NCBI GenBank assembly: GCA_004009845.1
Contig: RMBW01000026.1
Location: forward strand, 248,001 to 312,000
Direction of reading: 5' to 3'
Length of the DNA stretch: 64,000 nt
Source: Davidsoniella eucalypti
Taxonomy: Eukaryota > Ascomycota > Sordariomycetes > Microascales > Ceratocystidaceae
How positions within the stretch are numbered: the stretch's first letter is position 1; each line of letters starts with the position of its first letter. Below, one piece after another: positions 1-10,457 of this stretch. The position numbers and the translations under genes are program-made. The notes beneath the pieces are model-generated. The model saw only the letters and a program-made list of their open reading frames with translations. It had not been told where the DNA came from and made no database searches.

Positions 1-470
1 AGCTTGAATTTGCATGATAGCATCGCCAACTTAACCTGGGGGCACGTAAATACGCTATACACTGGCTTGCGGAACGACAAGGAATGCTAATGACCGCCGT
101 AAATGTGGGCACCGCTGCCATCGGGCCTCTTGCCCAACCGGACGATGATCTTTCCTTTTTAGTGCATGGACGTGGTAGTCTGTGGCAAGGTCAACATCAA
201 ATTTCTCATAAAGAACGTCAATGTTTATTTTGCATTCCAATCCACCATCTTGAAACCCGCACCGCATTCCCACATCGTCATTTGACATTCTTCGTTTTTT
301 GCGCTTTCAAGCCTAGTTGACATTTCTACCGCTATACCATCATTCGTTCTGCTATTTTCTTTCTGTTTCTCTTTTTCTTCTTTTCTTCATTTCTTCTGAG
401 AGCCCCCTTCTTGGTTCGCTCTCTCTCTCAACGCTATCTTAGTATGATACCCCATCATCACTTGCCCTCC

Positions 471-1082
471 ATGGTTTCATTCGTTGCCATATTCGCTACT
501 CTTGCGGCTGCTGCGTCCATTCCTAAGCGGGATGTCACCACTATCACCACATCCACCGGCGTGCGCTTCAAGGCACACGTCCTATCCGGACCATCTGTTC
601 TGCAGCAGGTTGAGGACGAGTACCTCACCGGTATCCATGTTGGTGCTGGCCAAAACATCGCCAGTCTCTCCGATGATGGCATGATATTCTATCAGAACGC
701 ATCAGACAATGGAGCCTCCATCCTAATCAACTCATGGCCACCATACACAATCTCCTTTGACCCTGAAAGTGGAATCGAGCGTCTTGTTTTGGTATCTGGA
801 ACCGCCCCATCCAAGTCTGTCAAGGTGACACAGGACAATACTATTCTGGTCCTCCAACCCGCGTCATGGGCTGCCTGCTTTGAACCTCTTGAATACTACC
901 ACAATGCCACATTCACTGTTATCAAGAACTTCGCCTCTGCCAGTGATATCCCAGACGATTGCGCCACCATCGAGCTGCTTCCATTCTGTGCCGAGCTACC
1001 CGCCAATTCTATCGCCCAGACTACTGCCGCTGGCATCACTATCGACCCTCAAGAAATCCCTTGCTATGTTGCCTCAGCTTAG
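471..1082 (+). CDS. Small secreted protein, DUF7907-like
   Basis: Single-exon 203-residue protein. I chose the ATG at 471 because it gives a signal peptide directly (MVSFVAIFATLAAAAS, residues 1-16). An upstream in-frame ATG at 411 would place 20 polar residues before it. A Lys-Arg pair at residues 19-20 looks like a Kex2 processing site. The mature part carries a segment with GVRFKAHVLSG and HVGAGQN that resembles the fungal DUF7907 family of unknown function; this is recognised by eye, not searched. Four cysteines lie in the C-terminal half, consistent with two disulfides, and there are N-glycosylation sequons at YQNAS and HNATF. A pyrimidine-rich leader (about 340-430) precedes the start, as is common for fungal genes. 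It is convergent with the next gene. Secretion is well supported; the role is unknown. Confidence 0.8.
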   Translation: MVSFVAIFATLAAAASIPKRDVTTITTSTGVRFKAHVLSGPSVLQQVEDEYLTGIHVGAGQNIASLSDDGMIFYQNASDNGASILINSWPPYTISFDPESGIERLVLVSGTAPSKSVKVTQDNTILVLQPASWAACFEPLEYYHNATFTVIKNFASASDIPDDCATIELLPFCAELPANSIAQTTAAGITIDPQEIPCYVASA

Positions 1083-1632
1083 GAGAAGAGCCCACGTGGG
1101 TTTTCCAGCGATTACATCACTGGAGATTTGGTCTCAAGTATGTGCATTTGAGCACGACCATCAAATATAGTAACTGGGCCAAGTGCGTGCCCAAAGGTTT
1201 TGACTATTCGTTATTATTATTTTTCATTCCTTTCATCTTCCTATATTGCATAGTATCATAATTCAATTCAGTTTACAGCGTTACCGAGTCATCCACCCAT
1301 TAATTTCCTGCATAACCATGTAATGCCAGTGATATAGCCACCTAACCAATTGCCGACATATCCATGTAGGAATATCGCAAGTTTCGATCACTTGGATGAT
1401 AGAAACCTCCAAGTACAGTATACCACATGATCGACCAATGGCAACGCTAGATGGTCATTTGAGGCAATTTATGCTCATCGAGCTTCCGTACTACCACAGA
1501 GGCACCCATTAGGCGTTGATAGGATATTGCCAATAAAGATAATAATCTTTTTTGCCTTATGCACCCTGAAGTTTTATTTGACAATCAAAATAGTCGTCCG
1601 GCCACGTAGTCGTAAAGCATCTTACGGTAAAC
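1083..1632. other. Convergent intergenic spacer
   Basis: About 550 bases between the 3' ends of the DUF7907-like and YwbE-like genes. It is AT-rich, and the overlapping short ORFs have no recognisable content. It presumably holds both 3'UTRs; I see nothing else in it. Confidence 0.6.
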
Positions 1633-2214
1633 TTAATCAAAATGTGTGCCAACGTGATGTGCAACAGCCTGTTCGTCACCTTCAAACTCCAGGCATACTG
1701 GGCATTTGCTCAATTGAGAAGTATCAGCCAATAAAGCCTGTGATTGTTGGATGTTTGGTGACGTTGTCGGTGGAATGTGGGCAATTTGGTCTTGTCGGCC
1801 AGAGGCATTACCGCCTCGTTTGCCTTTTGCCTTGACAGGGCGGATATACGCATCCAGACCAACCTCAGTTGAAGGCAAGTCACTTTCATCGTTGCCTGCT
1901 CGTTGCTGGAATCTATCAGCCCGTGAGCGGGAGGCCCCACTATCGCGGTCACGATATCCTCCTCTAGGGCCAAAGTCTCCAGGCTCTGCAGGCGTCGGTG
2001 GCTCTTCACCCCTAACTTGTGCATCGCTCGCCAAAGATTTGACTCGGCCGACTCTTCCGTCTGTCAAACGGACCTTGATCCCACGTGGATGATTGCCCCG
2101 CGTGAGGACATCTTGTACGGTGCCGGCAACGGTGCGCCCAGTGGGTTGATCGGCCTTGAGTACAATATTCGCGAAAGCGCCGCGGAAAACTTGAGAGATA
2201 TTAGGGACAGACAT
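1633..2214 (-). CDS. YwbE-like protein with C-terminal zinc finger
   Basis: A 193-residue protein read on the minus strand from the ATG at 2214. A longer frame from 2283 exists, but MSVPNISQVFRGAFANIVLK is where the family begins. Residues 1-60 match the YwbE/DUF2196 family known from bacteria and fungi: GTVQDVLTRGNHPRGIKVRL followed by GRVGRVKSL. The middle is low-complexity and charged (RGGYRDRDSG and similar) and likely disordered. The last 25 residues contain CPVCLEFEGDEQ followed by HHVGTH, a C-x2-C...H-x3/4-H finger that resembles UBZ-type ubiquitin-binding fingers. Family function is unknown; ubiquitin or nucleic-acid binding is inference. A TCACGTGA palindrome at 2311-2318 and an AACCCTAA at 2343 lie about 100-135 bases upstream. 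Confidence 0.8.
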   Translation of the reverse strand: MSVPNISQVFRGAFANIVLKADQPTGRTVAGTVQDVLTRGNHPRGIKVRLTDGRVGRVKSLASDAQVRGEEPPTPAEPGDFGPRGGYRDRDSGASRSRADRFQQRAGNDESDLPSTEVGLDAYIRPVKAKGKRGGNASGRQDQIAHIPPTTSPNIQQSQALLADTSQLSKCPVCLEFEGDEQAVAHHVGTHFD

Positions 2215-2728
2215 AGTTGTCGTGTAAAGAACCTTTGTTGAGTCTACTAGTAAATATTTACCTGGTAAAAGCTTCAAAGACAAGGCTAGATCACCTGATT
2301 GACATGTATGTCACGTGATGCTGGTTATAGATGCATCTAACTAACCCTAACTCCTATATGTGTGTAACAGCACAAACTATGATTACTTCGATATTCAAAG
2401 ACCTTTTAAGTCAATAATTTATGTAAGAATTTAGATACAATGGTATACCACCTAGCCTATATACTGAGTATACTCTGTCCTGAAAACAACAATATATGAA
2501 GTTAGCATATTTCTGCTATAGAGAAGTAGTTAGTAATGCGTTTGTAGTAGAATTGGGTAATAGGCATGACTGCACTTATTAATAATACACTATTGTTATA
2601 TTACATTGTCATATCGGTGTTTACTGGCTATAACATAGTCATAGCAATATATTTCGGCAATATTAAAATATCACTTCACTATAAATCTTGATAAGTTCAT
2701 GTCAAATATATATCTATTATTCATTTTC

Positions 2729-2943
2729 ATTAAGGTGGAAATAGGATGGCTATGTAGCACCTCAGTATCCTAAAATACAGCCCTGAACTAATACTAGTAT
2801 ACAATGTATGGTGAAGGACAATCTACTTCTCAACAGTGACAGGACACTGAGATACAGAACATTTGTTATGGTTTCGTTATATGTTATTCCTGCGCATGTC
2901 AACTTCTAATTCTTTCCAGGATAAACTACCTCGTCGGTAACAT
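2729..2943 (+). repeat. Dispersed repeat, copy 1
   Basis: About 215 bases that align without large gaps to 49301-49519 in the same orientation, from ATTAAGGTGG to a CCTCGT-GG-AAC end. Long exact blocks are shared, for example GGTTTCGTTATATGTTAT, ACAGCCCTGAACT and ATACTAGTA. Many differences are transitions (A/G, C/T). There is no coding potential and no obvious terminal inverted repeat. It is probably a non-autonomous element or LTR remnant; the family is unknown. Confidence 0.8.
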
Positions 2944-5900
2944 TAGTTCATATCATAATTATGTCAGAATCTATGTAGCTTGAATAGAGTCAAGTATACA
3001 CATTGATAACACTCGCTGTATAGATCTGAAACAGTCCAAATAACAGGCATACACGAGTGCCCAGCCATACCACAGGTCACCTATACACGTTAACGATACA
3101 ATGGATTTTGAGATAGCTTCAACATGTTGGCTATGAAACTTATCAAGACTGATAGAAGGAGTGACAGGTTATGTACGTGGTTTCATGTTTATATATGCGT
3201 GCCTTAATCTAACAAGAAATAAATCATATTCATACTAACTGCGATATATCAGTTGCCAATCCTCCAAGAGAAGCTGACTAGCGTCTCCAACGATCTTAGC
3301 TCCAGTCTTACATTATGCTTAGTGTGATTCTGTGGCTAGCGTTCAATACACCAACTATATACCTTGGGTGCATGTGTAACGTTTCCATAAATATGAATAA
3401 AGTGGGATGAAAGTAAATAGCATCAACAAAAAAGGAAGCAAGAAGCAATTGATAGTATGAAGCCTCATCGGAGAAATTCGTCTTAGAAACAAACGTGAGT
3501 CAATGTATCATTCATTGGAGCGCACTAATGTTTGTTATGCTCATTCGTTCGAGTTGTATAGATGCCTACAGTACCATATCGGTGCAGGTTGTCGATATAT
3601 TTTCTTTTCCCGGTAGAACGATGTTGCCCTTCTAAGATATTTCCGCTCTTACGCATCCGGGGCACGGCCAGTCTGCATGTCTGAATCCAGGATGCTTGTC
3701 GCATTGTTTGCAATGGCCTTGTTGGAGGCATCGGCCGCTCACGGGATGGTTCCCTTTCTTTTTATATGGGCTTCGTACCAATAGGTTAGCAATGCAAGCC
3801 CGAAGAAGACGAGGGGGGGTGTATATCGTGGCTTACCAGTGATGCTTCGGATTCTTCTTTCTCTTTTTCTGGGTTGGCAGAGAGGTTTCATTTCCGGTGC
3901 ATGGTAAAGAAGGTGATGATGTATTATCAGGATCGAAACACCTTTTCCACCTGACCTTGCCTTTAGTGCAACTCTTTTTATTCATTGTAGTGGAGTATAT
4001 AGCCACAGGAGTACGCGATCCGATTATCTTGTCTTTTTTTTTGTAAGATTCTGACGATGGCGATGATATGTCTCCCTTTGAGTATTTTTAGGTGGAAAGA
4101 TGTGTAAACTTGAAAGGTTTCAGACAGGCAGATGGAAGATGAAAGCCTTTTAGCTTTTTATAATGGCGCAAAAGCTCTATTCAAGAGCTATGGTGTTGAG
4201 TGAGCAAGAGAGTATCTGATAATAGTTTTGCAGCTGACCTATCCCGCATCTAAGTAGCTGAAACCTATAAAAACTAGCGGGCAGATATGTAATTGGCTCG
4301 ACTCGGCCAAAGTGCAAAACAAAGTACAGCCGGACCTCCGATATGTCATTTTGGGCAAGTTTATGTGCCAATCATGCAGTACATTCTATGCAAGTTGATA
4401 ATAGGTAAACATTAATCACGCCAATTTACTCGCTCCGACTATATATTTTCATTGGGTGATACAATGACTGCATGTATTAGACTTCAAGCAAGCTTTATTT
4501 ACACAGAAGTGCAAAAATAATTGTATATAACTCCAAATGTCTTAAATCCTGAAAAATGTCACCTGTCAGGCAGCTTTGTTAGGCGCCAACAGAGCTATCA
4601 GCAACACGTGTAAAACACACATGTGAGACATGTAAAACTGTTAGAGCACTGTTCCCTTTTCCTTCAAGTTGAAGTATATATATGGTCTTGTAATCTGTAT
4701 ACTAATATCATCACTGGCTCAAACCATGGTCGGTTAAAGTATCAAACACGACTCCATTGAGTTGTCATCTTTTGGTCATAAATATGTTGCATTCTGAAGT
4801 TTATACTAAGCTCTATATTGTGGTTCTTGTGATACCAACATGTTATTTGCCGCCCATATAGTCATCGTTTTATTTAGCAACTCGGGAGCCCAATGAGTAC
4901 CATAGATTGATAATAATTGGGGCCAGGATTTCAGCATCATCGCCACTTCACGACTGACTTATCACATCTATACCAGCTCACCGACGCCTTGTCATGTATT
5001 TTTGTGAGATACTACCGGAACAAGACCGTCCAGCATCCCATTGGTACTTCTAGTTCGAAGCATGTTTTCTAATTATGGTAGCACACTACGTATGTTCCGA
5101 GTAGTTCTTGAGTCATAATCACCATTTCCCCGTATTCAAATTGGACAGAAATAACAGTTCAATCAGATGACTGGAGTAATCTTCGTAATACTGAATACGG
5201 CTAGATCACATCATTACGGAAAATGTCATATATCACGAGATCGCGGTCTATACAATTATATAACTACATAAGTTCGGTGACTCGAGATCTATCCAAGTCT
5301 TGCCTCATCCAATACAGCATATGGTAGATTATCGTGCCCTTTCTCTATTCTAGACTATCATCTATCTTCATTGAAAAAGGTGATAATCAGTAAATTGTGT
5401 CAGACAACAGCCTTTCTGAAATTTTGATATCAAGACACCAGATAAACGCAGAGTGACTCAATGTACGGTTTATGCCGTAATATATTCGGGGTTTAACAAT
5501 ATGCAATGCGTATATGTAAATTGATGGCAAAGAGCACATGCATTGTAACTCTCTAGCGGAACGACTCGACCTACGTATTATTATATCATAACTATATACG
5601 GCCACGTAAAGGATATGGCCAGTAGGTTGTAAATAGCCACTCAACATCTCAGCTTCATATACAATCAACCAGCCGTTAGCAAACTTATCGTGCCGTACAA
5701 GTACTTTGTCATCAAAGCGGCGTCACATAGTTGTAGAGCAAAAACAAAACATAACACATTGATACTACTTAATAACATGATGTATGTATAACATAAGGGT
5801 ATATTAGGTGACGTGAAATAAACATCACAAACAGATCATTGTCAAGCTCGGACCCAGAGCACGGACGAAAAAGTATCTGTCAGGCAGACTTAGTTATTAT

Positions 5901-8900
5901 GTACTGTTTCTTTGACTGCAAATTTAACCCACATTTTACTACTATACTGAGATTCAGCGTGTGATAATGGCCTAGTACGCTATACTTGCCGGAAATCTCT
6001 TATAAGAGATCATCCGAGATGGCCGACAGAAAACCAAATCCAACTTCGAATGCCAAAGCCCTATTTTGCACAGATCTAAATCATAAGATGAGGCACACGA
6101 AAATCATTAATTACAGCATCAGACACCGAAGTCAAAGAGTTAGCACGTGAGTTCTTAATGCACTTCCGTCCAGGAATTCCAATTGGCTATGGGAACCTCG
6201 TATTCTTGGTCCGACTTTCTACACGAGTATGCATAAAATCCACTTCCATGTACAAGGAAGTGCAAATATGATATTGCGTTGAAGTTGTATTTTCTATGCA
6301 TAACTGTGACGATGAAATGACTATGTGTATATATCATCAACATACTTCAATTTCAGGCTTCTTTCCCGCAACTTGAACTTACTTAACGCTGGTGTCACAA
6401 TACGAATTTCAAAAAGGATAACATCGAAGATGTCATACATCAAGGGATAAACACATCACGGCTGATGAATGCTCACTACACTCTAAGAAATAGACTTGGG
6501 CTGCATACATTTTACGATAATGATATGAACAAATCATATGGCTCAGGAGAGCTTCAAGAGCCGTATTGTACTTGCTTGTTCATGGAAGCAAGCATATTCC
6601 TACTGGGTATAAGTTGCAAATGAGCCCATGTTCGGACAAGGTTGTATTGTAGAATAAAGAAAAAGGAACAATACACCTTATTTTTAGCCACCCCACCAGC
6701 CTCATCTACAAGAATGAGGGAAAGACTGGGCTCTTTTGTATAATGTGCTTGGTACAGAGAGATTTGTATGCATGATCACCGTCTGCCTGTATTAGGAGAA
6801 GCCAGTCTCTTTTCTCTCGGATTTGCTCAGTAGCGCTACAACTTCTTCGAGGCAGCAATCAATTCATATAGTTGTATGTCCTTCAATAAAAATATACAGT
6901 GATAAAGTTAATCTACATAGTTGTGTATATTTGCATTCGCGGAAATTGGAGGAGCTGAGCTCAACTTTTCGAACTCCACTGACTTTTATCTGTCTGATCG
7001 TGCAAAGTAAGAATGGGACAAAGATGTATACATGTACATGTATGTATTCATCCTCAAAAGGAATTTCAAGAAGCAATCCAGAAGGATACGGTGGCGATGA
7101 ATCCTAGTAGATCTAAAAACACTAAACTCTCTGCATATACAAAATTATCAATATGCTACGCTGAACTATATTGCCTTTACTAGCTACCAATGCTATGCTA
7201 GTCCAGTTTGTCGAGATAACTACAGGATAACAACCAAACTACTGTTCTTCCCGTTCTCTCAATACCTAACGTTTGTCAATAGATGTACCATACAGTACCC
7301 CTCATCTAGTCAATATCTCGTCGTATATCACGGTAGCGGACACTGAAATATGTTACAGTTTATAACCAAGAGATGGCGGGTATATGTGTTAGTTATCAGC
7401 AAAAACAATATAATATGTATGTAGTTATCACACATTGCCCACAGCCACTCAAGATCTAGCGGGAGGGCCCATCTTGGTCACCTAGTATTTATGTGGCCCC
7501 TGTTGATCACCCAACATATGCTTGTCTTCTTTTGTTCATTCTGTCGTCATGGGTCAGTCATGTTGGCTGCACTGTTGTGTAAGAGAAAAAAGGAACCTTT
7601 GTAATTACACAGTTCAAAGCTTAACTAGTAATATTCTATAATAGTTGGAGAGATTATATGTAAGTTTGTGTATGTACAATGTACACTGATATCGTTATCT
7701 ATACCATTCTTGTGACTATTATTCTAGAATGCATATGTAAGTACTGCTTAGGACCAAGGGCCGATTCTTATGATACCAGTGGCTTCAAACTAGCTTTGCC
7801 AGCATTCACATATATTCATAAGATGGACCAAAAAGGATTTTACTTATGTAGTTTATTCTAGCTTCCTACTGGAAAGCTAGCCAAGAAATTAGAAGACAAA
7901 AGTTCGTTTCGTAGTCTTAACCTTTGTTAGGTTCAGTTTCATTTAACGTTTGTCTTAGGGCTTTGTCCTCCGTTCTTTCTTTTTTTTTCGTTTCTTTGTT
8001 CAAATTAATTTTGCCACCTTATGTTGGTTAAAAAGGGGTGATAACATAATGAATCAGGCTAGAACAAAAAATAGCCCACTAAACAAAGAGAATATTAAGT
8101 TATGAAAAGACCCGGGGAACCATAAATCACAATCCCGTACTGTCAACTTCGCTTCTTTTGGCGCTATGACCTCAAGTCAACACAATGCTAGGGCCTCGTA
8201 CAGCACATAATCATAACATAATAGTACCAAAAAAGATGTGTGACAAATTTTAGCTTGGGTTCGATCTCTTTCACCATCAGGAGACCCAATAGACAATAAT
8301 GCCTTGAGTCTGGACTGGCTCAACGGCTCATGCACGGTATGAATGAACAATGTGCTATGGTCTACTTTGGACAACTACTAGTGTGTGTGGCATTAGTTTT
8401 TGTCTAGTATATCTACGTCTTATGAATGATGGTTTTCTATTTGCTCGTCTTTACGAGTTACGAGGAATACCATACTGTTCAGTAAGGCTGTGTATTTTAG
8501 GCTGTAGACTGGAACTGTCCAATGGTTCCAGGTTCTGCGTTTCCGAGTAGTCAAGAAGCACAATATCAGAAATTGCAACGATAACTAGCCAATACGGGTA
8601 GACTATGTGAGCTCACTGATTTGTAGAGAAACGTTACAGCTCTCACGACTATAACACCTGTTGCACATGTATACTTGCCAAGTTGAGAAAAAAATACAAC
8701 TACAATCATATTCATAGGGTGTGGGCTAGTTAACTAGTTAACTTCTCATGTCCAAGGCGGTGACGTTCGTAAAACAATTGTTATACGGTCTCGAGGCAGA
8801 TTTTAAGATTACATGAGTAGTTGGTTTTTCACACTGTCGCATATTTTTTGGGGAAGGGGAGGCATTGTCACAAGATGCATGTATAACTCAGGAGAGAATA

Positions 8901-9263
8901 AACAGTATATTATACAAAAGGATTGAGTATCGAAATGGGTAGACATATTAATCAAATCAAATCAAAAGATTTGAAACTGAAATATCCATCGACTTACTTG
9001 TGCATTAGGGTTTGGATGTTGTCGTAGCTTGCAGACCCAAAGCGGATTCTCCTTTTGTGTTTCAGTGGTCTGGAGATGCTGTACTAGCTAAGTAGGCACC
9101 TGCGAGCGCTAAAAGGCGCTATGTTCCGGGGTGAGGTCTGTAGATCAGCATCCCTTTGGTGCCTGCACGCGCTGATGGACTGCAGATCAGACTAAAAGCT
9201 ATGGGCGGGAAGGAGGTCAGCACCCGTACCTGATGGCAAACCAAGAAGCTACTGCTATCGCCC

Positions 9264-9306
9264 TTTTTTGTCCTTTTTGTCTTTCCTTTTTGTCTTTCCT
9301 TTTTGC
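9264..9306. repeat. T-rich short tandem repeat
   Basis: Three imperfect copies of a 13-base unit TTTTTGTCTTTCC in a polypyrimidine tract. Simple-sequence repeat; no function evident. Confidence 0.75.
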
Positions 9307-10225
9307 CGGCCCTTGTGGTAGTTGTTGATTACGGCAATCCGGGAGAAGGGGTCTTTCTTTGAAACTTCCATGCTAGGGAGCAACTGCCAACTCTGGCCGA
9401 TCACTGTTCTGAATTTCCACTTGGTGAGCGAGGCAGAAAGTCGATCCGTAAAGCCAAACTTTGCACTTGCCTAGCCAGCCCCTCCACCAACAAATCAGCA
9501 TGCAGATACAACCCGAGTTTTCAGGCTGGCCGGTACCAGTGCCTGCCTTCCCAATGCCGCTTCCGTTTATTTGATACCGCCCTTTTCGTTGCTAGGGGGG
9601 CTGTCAACAGCGCTGGCGATGATCTTGGCTGTGCCCGGCTGTTTTCTTTGTTTAGAAACAAATGTGCAGCCGAGCCAGCCAGTCTATGCTGTGATACTGT
9701 GTCCAGTGGATGGCTTCTCAACACTCGGTCTTCTGTTGTCCAGCTGGTGCTTTTGCTCGTATTGCCGACTTTCTATCGCATTCGAGCTTGCTCTGCATGT
9801 TATCATGTTATTCCGTTCCTATTTTCCTTTTCCTCTCTTTAATGAGACGTTGTCTCGATTAGGCAAGGTCGACTGGTACTAGTTATGTATTTGAAAGCTA
9901 GCAAGGCTTTGTTTATACGCAAAGTAGCTCCCAGCGGCTCCCGGACAGCCCAGCCCAGCTGGGGGCGTATTGCTAGTAGTACCATTGGAAGAGTAGCACT
10001 GTCGTTGAGATAGTCAACTGGGGTGTGCCACCATCGACAAGGATCGACTTCATTCGTCCAAAGCATAACTGCTATGCTAGCTAGGCCTGCTCAACTCGTC
10101 AAACTTAGGATGCTAGATGGCTATTCACACACTCCCTAGTGACTATGCAGATGCGGTCCTCTCTGCCTCTGATCGTCTTCCAGGCCGAGACCAGCGGTCT
10201 ATGATTGACTATGGATCTCGTTCAT

Positions 10226-10457
10226 TATAAGAGAGACCTCGCGGCCTTCATCATTGCTCTCTTTCTTCTTCTCCTCCTCACCCTCACGACTTCTAAAGTC
10301 AGTAGTCACTCGCTTACTAACTAGGCTTTGTTGTTTGGTGCCTTTCTTTATTTCTTTACTTGCTCTTTCTTATCCCATTTTTAATCTTCTATTTCTTACC
10401 CTCGTTATTCAGTCGTATTGTTTTTCGTTCCATAATTAACTGTGTACTGAGGGAAGA
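10226..10457 (+). promoter_or_regulatory. Core promoter and leader of the mucin-like gene
   Basis: A TATAA at 10226-10230 is followed about 25 bases later by a strongly pyrimidine-rich strand (10255-10300 and 10340-10430). This is the usual arrangement of TATA box and CT-rich transcription start zone in highly expressed filamentous-fungal genes. The start codon is 230 bases downstream of the TATA. Inferred from sequence only. Confidence 0.5.

Larger units (their letters stand above)
2319..10200. other. Gene-poor AT-rich stretch
   Basis: Nearly 8 kb without an ORF above about 100 codons and without any recognisable domain on either strand. The first 7 kb is AT-rich; from about 9000 the base composition becomes more balanced. 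It holds one copy of a dispersed repeat (2729-2943), a TTAGGGTTT at 9005-9013 and a T-rich tandem array near 9270. I see no reverse transcriptase, transposase or integrase motif. The 3' part plausibly contains distal control elements or long non-coding transcripts of the mucin gene; this is inference from position only. Confidence 0.6.

Noticed and set aside
2341..2354. CTAACCCTAACTCC as a telomere remnant
   Set aside because: Only one and a half repeats are present. Similar single CCCTAA elements occur at other promoters, so a transcription-factor site is more likely than a telomere scar.
8256..8270. GGGTTCGATCTC resembling a tRNA B box
   Set aside because: No A box, acceptor stem or cloverleaf can be formed around it.
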